Source: Larix kaempferi (taxonomy: Eukaryota > Streptophyta > Pinopsida > Pinales > Pinaceae). Taken from it: a stretch of DNA of 64,000 bases. This document shows, one piece after another, positions 35,097-46,560 of this stretch. The notes beneath the pieces are model-generated. The model had not been told where the DNA came from, ran no database searches, and saw only the letters and a program-made list of their open reading frames with translations. Where the stretch lies: positions 5,749,001-5,813,000 of the forward strand of contig BSBM01000372.1 in the NCBI GenBank assembly GCA_027924585.1. The letters run 5' to 3'. Both the position numbers and the translations under genes were made by a program. Within the stretch, counting starts at the first letter, position 1. Every line of letters begins with the position of its first letter.

Positions 35097-35142
<46 letters not shown>
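35097..35142. repeat. (TA)n microsatellite before repeat unit 2
   Basis: About 22 TA dinucleotides directly before the second copy of the AT-rich segment. Shorter TA runs occupy the equivalent places at 37698-37721, 37890-37912 and 40563-40587. Confidence 0.95.
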
Positions 35143-35144
<2 letters not shown>

Positions 35145-35908
35145 ATTAAATGCAATATTAGAGATTTTTATTTTATTTAGTTTTTATATGTAAAGTTTAA
35201 TTTTTCAAAAAACAAGTAGAGAAGATGAGATATGTTTTTATCAATAATTAGTTTATATTATTTTTTAATATTTAATAACTAGCATAAATTTTTAAAAAGT
35301 AGTTTTATTATATATATATTCTTTAAATTACATAATTTTTAACATAATTCAATCTAAAAACAAATATAACAATGATTGTTCATTATAAAAATCTATGTCG
35401 GACAGATATGAGACAGAGATCAGTTGGAAGGGAGGAACGTTGCAGTCAAGTTTTCAGTCGCCCATTCTAGATTGCTAAAGATAAGTGTTTCTCCCCCTTT
35501 TCTTTAGAGTAAGTATATTATTCCAGTTTGGTGTTAATATTTTAAATGGATGCTTGGTTCAAGTTTTGTAATGTTTGTTAAAAATATCATTAGAAAATAT
35601 TAGTGCTACTTTATATTCTTAATATGAATGATAGATTATGGGTTAGTTTTACAATCCTTAGAATGCCATAATGCCATAGTAAGATTTAATTCTGCTCAAG
35701 TATTTTTCTTACATCATTACCCAACTTCACATTTTCACCCATCCATTACGACACATTAAAACAAATAAACAAAGAAAAAGTTTAAAAGGCACAACACTTA
35801 CCAAAGAGTTTAAAAACTATAATTATTACCAATGACACAATATTTATAATAAATAAGATAAATGGCCATTACAATTCATTAAAACAAGAAAATAATATTC
35901 TAAAAGCC

Positions 35909-37678
35909 ATACTGTCATCTTTGCACAAAAAATGTTCAATTTCTTGTGGAGTGGGATTTTAAAGAAATATAAAATACATCTTGTAAATTGGAAGCGGTTA
36001 TCTAAGCCTAAAAAGAACGATGGATGGGGAATAAAAAACATTGAATGGTTTAGTAATGCTCTCAGTCCTAATGTTTTTTGGATAGGTCTCTAGGGACATG
36101 GCCTTTGGAAGCAAATTCTGAAAGGTAAATATATGAAAAATGATATATTAAGCTGGATCAGGAATCCAAAGAAATCTACCAAAAAAACTTCTAATTTCTG
36201 GACGGGGTTTATCAAATCCTTTCATTATATTGAAGACAAGCTGTCGTGGATGATTGGTAATGGCAAAAAAATCAAAGTTGGCATTGACTCTATTGTGGGA
36301 CGCGATAATGGATCTATTTTATCTTCTGATATTGTCAATTATCTTCAAGAGATAGGTTACACAACTATTGCACATATTAAAAAACTTGGTAGAATGGCTG
36401 TTCTCAGATCCTAATTGTACTCTGCTTCAGATTTAGGTATCTCGAGGATCGGCTAGTTTGAATGGTGTGATTACATTTATAATTTGCTAATTGTTGGAAT
36501 CAAAATATTTGATGATGAAGACGTGCTTCTATTGACAAAAAATTGCAAGGACAGATAGGTTACTGCAAAATCTGTGTGTAATTACATTGAAAATCAGACT
36601 TAATTTTTGAAAATGCAATGCTCACCTGGGATAACCTGATGAAAAGAGGATGGCAGGGACCTAATAGATGTCCCCTTTGCAAAAGTGAAGAAGAATATAC
36701 AACTCATCTCTATATATCTTGTGAATTTTCAAGGAATCTTTGGAATGCAGTTTGCCTCAATCTGAATTTAACTCCCCATTGGGAAGAGTTTTCCATAGAT
36801 TGAAATTATTATGTATGGTTAATTCTCATAAAGGGTCACAAAATCCTTCCTGTGGTTATCTGTTGGGTTATTTGGAAATGCAAAAATTATTGAATTTTTT
36901 CCGATCACCTTCTTTCTTTATGGTGGGGAAAGGATTAGGTTTTGAGATTGTACAATGAAATTGGACATATGGAGATTGAACTGGAAAAAAAAGAAAGCTG
37001 GAACCTCTTCTGAATATTGATGTCACTAATGGTTTCTTCGATGGGGCTACTGCTGGTGGACGTTGTATTGTTGTAGTTGTCCTTTACATTAACCAAATGC
37101 ATAAATTTAAATTGAAGATTCACGGTGGTTTTGGTACGAACTTTAAGGCATAATTTCTTGCCTTATGGTGCCTTATCTAGCTTGCATATTTAACATGCAT
37201 TGATACTCTTAAAAAATTTTGGTGACTCTATGTTCATGGCTCAGTGGCTGAAGAATTTGGTTAAGCTTCATTCCATTGCACTTTTGCACTATTGCAAGAG
37301 AATTAAAAAAACCTTGAGTAGATTTAGTAACTGGTCCATATAACATATATTTAGTGAAGTTAATTAAGTGGTATACTCTCTATCAAAGGATGCACTACTT
37401 CTTCAAGAAGGACAATTATATTGGGAGGAATATATTGAGAATAATCTAGAAATTGATGGACACTTTTATTTTTTCTTTGCATAGATGACTTTGGTCACTA
37501 TTGATATACTAGCTGATATGTTTGATGATAGCATAAACCCTAGTAATTTTGATTATGACTCTATTGGTTATGATGATTGGTTCATGGTCTTTACTTGACT
37601 AGAGCAGGATGGAAACCATGTATATTTTTTTATTCTTATCAATAGAAAAAGTATGTTTTCTCAACCTAAAAAAAAAAT
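35909..37678 (+). pseudogene. LINE ORF2 tail, copy 2
   Basis: Same 5' truncation point and domains as copy 1. The open piece 36133-36414 reads MKNDILSWIRNPKKSTKK, WTGFIKSFHYIEDKLSWM. About 95 bp upstream of the zf-RVT motif (36618-36803, CPLCKSEEEYTTHLYISC) are deleted, as is the segment between the LINE end and the next unit. It shares the stops at 36556 (TAG) and 37151 (TAA) with copies 1 and 3. Confidence 0.9.
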
Positions 37679-38489
37679 AACATTAAAACAAATAAAAATT
37701 ATATATATATATATATATATATTATTAAATGCAATAATATACATTTTTATTTTATTTAGCTTTTATATGTAAAGTTTATTTTTTCAAAAAAAACAAGTAG
37801 AGAAGATGAGATATGCTCTCATCAATAATTAGTTTATATTATTTTTCAATATTTAATAACTAGCATAATTTGTTTACAATTAGTTTTAGAATATATATAT
37901 ATATATATATATAGTTTAAATTACCTAATTTTTAACATAATTCGATCTAAAAACAAATATAACAATGATTGCTCATTATAAAAATCTACACCGGACAAAG
38001 ATCAGTTGGAAGGGAGGAACATTGCAGTCAAGTTTTCAGTCGCCCATTCTAGATTGCTAAAGATAAGTGTTTCTCCCCTTTTTCTTTAAAGTAAGTATAT
38101 TAGTACAATTTGGTGTTAATATTTTAAATGGGTGGTTGGTTCAAGTTTTGTAATGTTTGTTAAAAATATCATTAGAAAATATTAGTGCTACTTTATATTC
38201 TTAATATGAATGATAGAGTATGGGTTAGTTTTACAATCTTTAGAATGCCATAATGCCATAGTAAGATTTAATTCTGCTCAAGTATTTTGCTTAGATCATT
38301 ACCCAACTTCACATTTTCACCCATCCATTACGACACATTAAAACAAATAAACAAAGAAAAAGTTTAAAAGGCACAACACTTACCAAAGAGTTTAAAATCT
38401 ATAATCATTACCAGTGACACAATATTTATAATAAATAAGATAAATAGCCATTACAATTCATTAAAACAAGAGAAAAATATTCCAAAAGT

Positions 38490-40366
38490 CATACTGTCAT
38501 CTTTGCACAAAAAATGTTCAATTTCTTGTGGAGTGGGAATTTAACGAAATATAAAATACATCTTGTAAATTGGAAGCGGTTATCTATGCCTAAAAATAAT
38601 GGCGCATGGGGAAGAAAAAACCTTGAATGGTTTAGTAATTCTCTTAGTCTTAAAGGTTTTTGGACAGGTCTCTAGGGACACGGCCTTTGGAACCAAATTC
38701 TCAAAGGTAAATATATGAAAAATGATATCTTAAGCTGGATCAGGAATCCAAAGTAATCTACCAAAAAAACTTCTAATTTTTGGACGGGGTTTATCAAATC
38801 CTTTCGTTGGATTGAAGACAAGCTGTCTTGGATGATTGGTAATGGCTCTATTTTATCTTATGGACTCTATTGTGGGATGCGATAATGGCTCTATTTTATC
38901 TTATGATATTATCAATTATCTTCAAGAGATAGGTTACACAACTATTGCACATATTAAAAAACCTGAAAGAATGGTTGTTTCCAGATCCTATTGGTACTCT
39001 GCTTCAGATTTATGTATCTCGAGGATCGCTCAGTTTGAATGGTGTGGTTACATTAATAATTTGATAATTGTTGGAATCAGAATATTTGATGAGGAAGACG
39101 AGCTCCTATGGACAAAAAAATGCAAGGACAGATAGGTTACTGCAAAATCTGTGTATAATTACATTGAAAATCAGACTTATATCTTTGCTCCTACGTGGTG
39201 GTATGAAGTGATATGGAAATAGAAAATCCCGAAAAAAATTAAATGCTTCTTATGGTTAATTTTTGAAAATGGAATGCTCACCTGGGATAACCTAATGAAA
39301 AGAGGATGGTAGGGACCTAATAGATGTCCCCTTTGCAAATGTGAAGAAGAATCTACAACTCATCTCTTTATATCTTGTGAATTTTCAAGGAATTTTTGGA
39401 ATGCAGTTTGCCTAAATTTGAATTTAACTCCCCATTGGGAAGAGTTTTCCATAGATTGGAATTATTATGTATATGGTTAACTCTCAGAAAGGATCACAAA
39501 ATCCTTCCTATGGCCATCTGTTGGGTTATTTGGAAATTCAAAAATTATTCATTATTTTATGATTTCCCTGCTTCTTTATGGTGGGGAAAGGATTAGGTTT
39601 TTGAGATTGTACAATGAAATTGGACATATGGAGATTAAACAGGAAAAAAAAGAAAGCTAGAACCTCTTATATATATTGGTCTCACCTATGGTTTCTTCGA
39701 TGGGGCTGCTGTTGATGGACATTGTGTTGTTAGAGTTCTTCTCTACATTAACCGAATGCATAAATATAAATTGAAGATTCAGTGTGGTTTTGGTACGAAA
39801 TTTAAGGCATAATTTCTTGCCTTATGGTGCCTTATCCAGCTTGCATATTTAACATGCATTGATTCTCTCAAAACTTTTGGTGACTCTATGTTCATGGCTC
39901 AGTGGCCGAAGAATTTGGTTAAGCTTCATTCCATTGCACTTTTATTGGTTAAGCTTCATTCCATTGCACTTTTACACTGTTGCAAGAGAATTAAAGAAAC
40001 CTTGAGCTGATTTTGTAATTGGTCCATATAACATATATTTAGAGAACTTAATTAAGAGGCAGACTCTCTATCAAAGGATGAACTACTTCTTGAAGAAGGA
40101 CAATTATATTGGGAGGAATATATTGAGAATAATCTAGAAAATGATGGACACTTTTCTTTTTTCTTTGCATAGATGACTTTGGGCACTATTGATATACTAG
40201 CTGATATGTTAGGTGATAGCATAAACCTCAGTAATTTTGATTCTGACTCTGCTGATTATGATGATTTATTCGTGGTCTTTGCTTGACTATCTAGCAGTAT
40301 GAAAACTATGTATATTTTTGTATTCTTATGAATAGAAAAAGTATGTTTTTCTTTTTGAAAAAAATA
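38490..40366 (+). pseudogene. LINE ORF2 tail, copy 3
   Basis: Same start and domains. Open pieces are 38836-39135 and 39396-39596. The shared stops are at 39133 (TAG) and 39810 (TAA). It has a private 30-bp direct duplication near 39916-39975 (GGTTAAGCTTCATTCC twice) and a private insertion near 38850. The A-rich end is at about 40355. Confidence 0.9.
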
Positions 40367-40850
40367 CATTAAAACAAATAAAAAATTTAAAGACAAAACA
40401 CTTACTAAAGATTCTATTAAAAAATTATAGGGTGCGATATCATTATTGGTGATATCATATCATTATTGTTGATATTATAGATTTTCACTAAATACTCCTT
40501 TACATGTAAGGCTTACCTTTTAAAAGAAGGAATAATAAAATCAATAAGAAGTAATTAGAAGTTTATATATATATATATATATATATATTATTATATGCAA
40601 TATTATAGATTTTTATTTTATTTAACTTTTATATGTAAAGTTTAATTTTTTCAAAAAGCAAGTAGAGAAGATAAAATATGTTTTTATCAATAATTAGTTT
40701 ATATTATTTTTTTATATTTAATAACTAGCATAAATTTTTAAAAATTAATTTTATAATATATATATATATTCTTTAAAATACTTAATTTTTAACATAATTG
40801 AATCTAAAAACAAATATAACAATGATTGCTAATTATAAAAATCTACATAT

Positions 40851-43436
40851 TGTTTAAAATGGAAAAAAAAGGAGATGATGATTTATAAAAAGGAATATTA
40901 TCAATCAAGAATTAGCAATTAAATATGAGGTAAAAAATGTAATATCTAATATAAAAAATAAATATTTAAATGATATTAAAAATATTTAATATTAATGTTT
41001 TATTACATTATATTGGTTTTATATATTGTCTTATTAATAAATTATTGTTTTTATTTATTGTTATATAAAAAATAGAATATGACCCATATATAATCATATC
41101 AACTTTACATTACAACTTGATGCAGCACTAGTAACTATACATCCTTTTACTCAACACCTTTAGAGTTATTTCCATATACTTTTACTTAACAACTTTACAT
41201 ACAAAATTTATATTCCCCTAAGGAGAGGGGATAATTACTATCTTTCTAGAGTTAGTTACCTTGTAATACATTTAAATAGATAATATCATAAAAAAATTGT
41301 TTTTTTTCACAATATTAATAACTATTTCTCATTCGTATAGATAATAATTACATATGAGGGATTCGTATAGATAATAATTACATATGAGGGTTTTTAGGGA
41401 CAACGCTAATGCAACTAGTTTAGAGTTTGGCCTAAAGAAAATTTAGAAGTGAGCTAGTGGGGACAAAGACTAATAATTAAGTTGAGGTAAATGCTCTACT
41501 TCTAGGAATTTCACTTTATCGACCCTTCTAAGTTAATATAATCATGACCTTTGGATATTCCCTCTTCACAATGAGTCAATTCTTCTAGGAATTACACTTT
41601 TTCCACCCTTCGAAGTTAGGACGATCATGATATTTAAAGACTCATTATTCATAATTAGTAAGGAAAAAAGGGAGATACCCAAGCAGAACACAACATTGTT
41701 CAGAAACTTCCACATAATTCATGGAATTCTAGCCTCCTTGGATGATGTGAAGACCCTTCAAATCCAAAGGGGTAGAAATTCCTTGCAGATCGTAAGAAAA
41801 ATGGCATTGCTTATTTAGATAAAGGATTCTTCGTAAAAAATAGGGTACCCCCTAAGATGTATTGTGTCCCTTAATTCTCTTATTAACTCATATTCTATTC
41901 AATTTTTTCAATCAATAGTTTTCCCCAAACCAAGGTGGGTGTAAAAAGGAGGGAATTTGGACAAGATTCAAATATCAGTGGATCATATCATACCGGACTT
42001 TATATGGTGTGTGAGGGATTATTAACACTCCCTCATTCCAGTTTTTATCTTATTCATATGCCTACAGTCCCAATCATGTTTGAAGTTATGGTATAGTTAT
42101 TGGTTTTCTCTTGTAGGGGTGAGATAATTCATCGAGGAGATGAGTCTAATGTGATTCTCTTGGGTGGAATTTCCGGAGGAATTTGGCATGAAGACATTAT
42201 GGGGGCCTATAAAGGGGAAACCCTACCTACGATAGAATTGCATCCTCAAGGTGATTTCCATCTCATCTTAGATCATGCTATGCAAAGTCTTCTCTCGTCT
42301 ATTTCTTTTCATTTCAGAATTTTTAGCATGACATTCTCATTAGAATTTAGAATCTACACTTTTGGATTTTCTATGTGGCTTGGGTACTAGATTGGATTTC
42401 CTCCTCACTAAACTATGTAGGACTTCCTCAATAAGGGTCCTAGACAAGGAGAAGTTTCATGCAATTTCTTTGCTAGTGTTGTCAGTGATTTAGGGGCTTG
42501 TGATAATAATCCCTAGCTTATTAATTTGTATGGAAAATGCCTCATGCTTTGTTTTCCACAAATAAGAATGCAATGGTAAGATAAACAAGATATTGAGAAA
42601 GATGATAAGGAATTTGGAATGAATGAGACAGGCCATATAATACCTCATTATACATATGGAAAAACAAGAATCTTAACAAGAAGAAATAGTCCAGCTAAAC
42701 ACCATGACAAAAGCTTGAAATATTATAACCTTGCAAGGGATTCCAAGATACATTACAATATTAATTTGGGGTTCACATGCAACACAAAGTATATATGGTT
42801 GGGTTCCCAAATATCTCTAGAGTATTAGTGAGGGAAAGGGTTGTTGATGTGTACATCATACGATAGAATACCCTAGCATTGACAAAATAGTTGAATGTGT
42901 GTGGAGAGTGAGACCATGATCATAATGACATATTTATGAAGAAACCCCATAGTCAATACAAATTTGGTCATGATTAACTCTTTTATATTTTTTTAAAATA
43001 TATTTAAGCAATATAGTTTTACACATAATAACTCATGGAGCAACTTTGCTAAGGCCTTTTTAAAACTTATTGTGATATGTAGTTGTGGCCTAATATGTGT
43101 TAAATGCAAATTATAAAAGAGTATTTACATGAGATTAATATGTATGATTCATCATTTATTTAAACAAGAGAGCCAATATACATTATCATAAATCACATCT
43201 AAAGAATATATCATCATTGGAAGTTATTAAAAAAATATAATTACTATAAATGTTATAATTTCTTATTTTATATATATATGTGTGTGTGTGTGTGTGATTT
43301 TTTTTAACTAAAAAAATTAATAAACTTTTATAATAAACAAATTTAAAATTTATGTAGAAATAAAATAGTAAGCTTTTACAATTTTAAAAATGTTTAAAAT
43401 CTATAAAATATATTTAAATAGCTTATACATGGTTAC
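40851..43436. other. AT-rich intergenic DNA
   Basis: No gene recognised. It holds a perfect 30-bp tandem duplication at 41331-41390 (ATTCGTATAGATAATAATTA...), a TA/TG microsatellite at about 43271-43297, and open frames at 41627-41818, 42100-42390 and 42619-42828 without recognisable motifs. The frame at 42100-42390 (SNVILLGGISGGIWHEDIM) is the only one with protein-like composition, and I cannot assign it. Confidence 0.5.
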
Positions 43437-44475
43437 TTGGCATATGGTATCATTTTGGAAAAGAAAATCCATGTATCGCTAGAAAGTGAAGGTAAGGGAG
43501 TTAAAGGTCGAGTGAGATTTAGAAGACATCACTCTACCGCGAACCACTTCGTTATACTTAGGATCATTGCAGCGGAATGTCATAATAGTAAATCCATCTC
43601 TTATTATGCTTTGCGGACTTTAGAAAAGGTTTCGATATAGTGTCTAGAAATAACATGTGTTTTAGATTAGAAAGGATAAAGGTTCCTTTTGAGTTCAAAG
43701 TTGCTACGATAACGTTGTATGAGACTTTCACTGCCAATTTTAAAAGCATGGAGGGGTTCTCGGAAGATATCAATTGTAATATTGGAGTTAAGCAAGGTTT
43801 CCCCCTCTCCCCTATCATTTTTGGCATATGCATTGATAAGCTAGAAGATTGTTTAGAAGAATCAGGTTGTGATGGCACAACCTTAGCTGGAAAAGTCATC
43901 ATCCTTGTTCTTTATGTTGATGATAATTTTCTTATGTCAAGGTGTCCCTTCGATCTTGATAAGAAATTAATAGTTCTCAAGGATTTCTACTCTAATATGG
44001 GTACGACTATTAACACCGGCAAAACAAAAGTTAGGATTATGTCCAAAAAGGTCACTTATTGTAATTTTGTATATGAAAATAACTACTTGGAGGAAGTGTC
44101 TTCTTACAAATATCTCAGAATTGATATTCATCACAAGCTCAAGTGGAACTATAGCATCAATGAAAGGATTAATGGAGGGTGGAAAGCTTATTTGGTCTTG
44201 AAAACAATTGTAAATTAGAAAACCTTGTGATGTGGGATAAAACGATGCTTTTATTCGAAACTGTCGCCACTCCCATTATCTTTTTCAATTATGAAGTTTG
44301 GGGTTGCGGCATCTCTAAAGAATCCTCGAGAAAGATTGAACAAATGCAAAAGCGTTTTATAACTTATAACCTCAAAATTAAAAGCAATTTTCCTTATCCT
44401 ATTATCCTAATAGAAGTGGGTCCCCCCAACAAGAGCATCCCTATGACTAGGTACTTGGCATGTACATGTACATGA
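43437..44475 (+). pseudogene. Non-LTR reverse transcriptase relic, second LINE family
   Basis: Three frames join with two frameshifts: 43437-43600 (AYGIILEKKIHV, GRVRFRRHHSTANHF), then DFRKGFDIVSRNNM into 43640-44218 (INCNIGVKQGFPLSPIIFGI, LVLYVDDNFLMS, TTINTGKTKV, YKYLRIDIHHKLKWNYS), then 44179-44475 (WDKTMLLFETVATPI, VWGCGIS, KIEQMQKRFITY). GVKQGFPLSP and YVDD are the RVT_1 palm of a non-LTR element. It differs clearly from the LINE tails at 33-40 kb. Both ends are missing; decayed 3' sequence continues to about 44660. Confidence 0.88.
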
Positions 44476-45300
44476 TGAATAATATGGGATACCAAAGAAT
44501 TCCTAAAATTTCTTTAAAATCCTATCAAGACCACCTTCGGATCAAGAGATGATGGTATAAAGATGTCATGGGTTGGTTAAACCATTAAGGGATTGATGAA
44601 AATGTCACTTTGCAAAATATCTATAACGATAAAAAGATTATTACATCTAAATTAAAAGAGAGATGTGGAGTGATAAGTCAAATCACACTAGCATGATACA
44701 ATAGATCATCATCATAATCTAATTAAACTAATAACTTTTATTATTTAAAAATTCTTAATATATCTAAATAAATAAAAACAATATTAAAATACATAGCATA
44801 GTAAAAATTAAAATGAATTCATTAATAATTTATTACCCATAAGTCTAACATTATAGTATGGTGCAACCACACTACCCATACATAGGTGGGGCACTTATAA
44901 ATCTATGAGGTTAACTCAGGCGGGACACTTATAAATCTGTCACGTTAAATAAGGTTGGGCACTTATAAATCTGTCACGTTAACTAAGGTTGGGCACCGGT
45001 AAATCTAATATATATATATATATATATCAACACATTAATTTTTTTAGGAAATTCAAGAAATATTGAATTGGTGACTTACCATTGTGCATGCATTTAGAGG
45101 TGAAATAATAGGTTTTTACCTCAATTTTCAGTATATTTATGTCAATAATAAAAATAAATAATTACATCATATTTAAGTAGTTAAATTAATTAAGTTAATT
45201 TAAGCTATATATTATTTTATTTATTTATTAAAACCACATTAATATCATATAAATACATTTCCTTTTTGGTGTAGACCACCTAGCAAAGTCCTTATAAACC
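44476..45300. other. Intergenic DNA with a 35-bp tandem repeat
   Basis: 44883-45004 contains four units of about 35 bp with GGGCACTTATAAATCTG (44889, 44922, 44958, 44991) and GTTAACT-type spacers. A (TA)n run follows at 45010-45027. The rest is AT-rich without genes. Confidence 0.75.
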
Positions 45301-45302
45301 TT

Positions 45303-46560
45303 GTAAAAACCCTAGATAACCCGGATAACCGGTATGCCATTGTTGCAATCATATAAATACATGCCACCTGTATTTATCATCTTGTTGTTTTCTTACCAGA
45401 AAGAGTGGATTCACAATTTGACCGTTCCTTGTCAATGTTGGTCAGAGAGTACAAACCATAGATATGATATCAAACCCTAGCTATTAGGGTTTCCAGTTTC
45501 CATCTTTATCGGTCTATTTCGATCTTTACATTGACTCCGTAAAAGTGATCTTTACATTGACTCCGTAAAAGTGAACTCAAACCCTAGCTATTAGGGTTTG
45601 CCGTTTCTGCCTTGTCAGTCTATTTAACCTTTTCATCTGCTCTTTATGCTTCTTAATCTAGCAAGATCTAATACTTTTCAGTTATTTCAATTTTCGCTGG
45701 CCCATCTCATCTGTGAGTATTGATCTATTTTGGATGAATCTATTCACGCCAGTGACCTTTGTTTTGTTTCATTTGGGGCTGAAATCACCACTGGTCCGTA
45801 TTAATCTATGCTTGTTTTGTATGCTCATATGTTTACAGGAAGCTCAAAAGTTTGCAAATCGACAATTTTGGAGCATAAGCTCGCAAATTGCGAGGGCCGA
45901 TCCTACGACCTGCGTATTGTTGACAGAATCCTTAGCTAAATATCTTGAAGCTCGATAAAAAATTATATTTCCCGACTCGGATTTAGGCGTACGGAGGGCG
46001 TATATTTGGTGCGTACTCATGATAAAGCTTTTGATTATTAAACCAGCAGTCTTTACATTCGCCCCATTCTTGTGAGATCCTAAGGTCCCTTGAATTTTAC
46101 ATTTGCGCCATTAATTCCAGGTTAGGGTTTGTCCACATTAAAAATATTTTCGTGTCTGTCACACACCTTGAATTATAATGCAGCTCCCCATCTCCCATTA
46201 TCTAAACCTTGAAAAGTTTTAGACCTTTGCTTAATTTGTGCTTCCGTAAATAATATTAGCGTTAAACTCCATTTAAAGTACCATTCATGGTCGAGTTTGA
46301 TTTTGGGAGTCAAACTTTTATTTACGCGTTAAACTCCATTTAATGTACCATTAATGCTCGACTTTGATTTTGGGAATGAAACTTTAAATTGATTTGAGGT
46401 ACGCTGGAACCCAGTGAAAATGAAAGGACTAGATTGCGTTTAGCTTCCAGTTCCGTTATTTGACCTAAATGCATTCCGTCATCACTGATTTATTTTTGTG
46501 TCCGTGCGAATTTACGAGCAGGTAATTCACGGAGGTTCTAGAAGCGTACTGTTTATCGTC
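45303..46560 (+). promoter_or_regulatory. Upstream region of the EMF1-like gene with telo-boxes
   Basis: AAACCCTAG occurs at 45307-45315, 45472-45480 and 45579-45587, and TAGGGTTT at 45485-45492, 45592-45599 and 46123-46130. The middle four form two inverted pairs with the spacing AAACCCTAGCTATTAGGGTTT. A 26-bp unit is duplicated at 45521-45546 and 45547-45572, and a unit of about 67 bp (GCGTTAAACTCCATTTAA...) is repeated at about 46259 and 46325. A possible acceptor (TTTACAG at about 45839) and a short open frame (45713-45958) suggest a 5' UTR intron and upstream ORF, unproven. Confidence 0.6.

Larger units (their letters stand above)
32291..40850 (+). repeat. Tandem triplication of a 2.85-kb LINE-bearing unit
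   Basis: An AT-rich segment of about 260 bp (TTATTAAATGCAATATTATAG ... ATTATAAAAATCT) occurs at 32291, 35143, 37722 and 40588. After the first three it is followed by the same B segment (GTTGCAGTCAAGTTTTCAGTC near 32584, 35440 and 38028) and the same 5'-truncated LINE tail. Spacings are 2852, 2579 and 2866 bp; the middle unit has internal deletions. Copies 2, 3 and 4 of the AT-rich segment are preceded directly by (TA)n runs; copy 1 follows a short ATATATA. After the fourth segment (about 40850) similarity ends. Confidence 0.93.

Noticed and set aside
42100-42390. Possible gene with GGISGGIWHEDIMGAYKG
   Set aside because: Protein-like composition but no recognisable domain, splice context or start support; left as unassigned.
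45713-45958. 81-codon frame upstream of the EMF1-like gene as an independent gene
   Set aside because: No motifs; more likely 5' UTR or an upstream ORF of the EMF1-like transcript.
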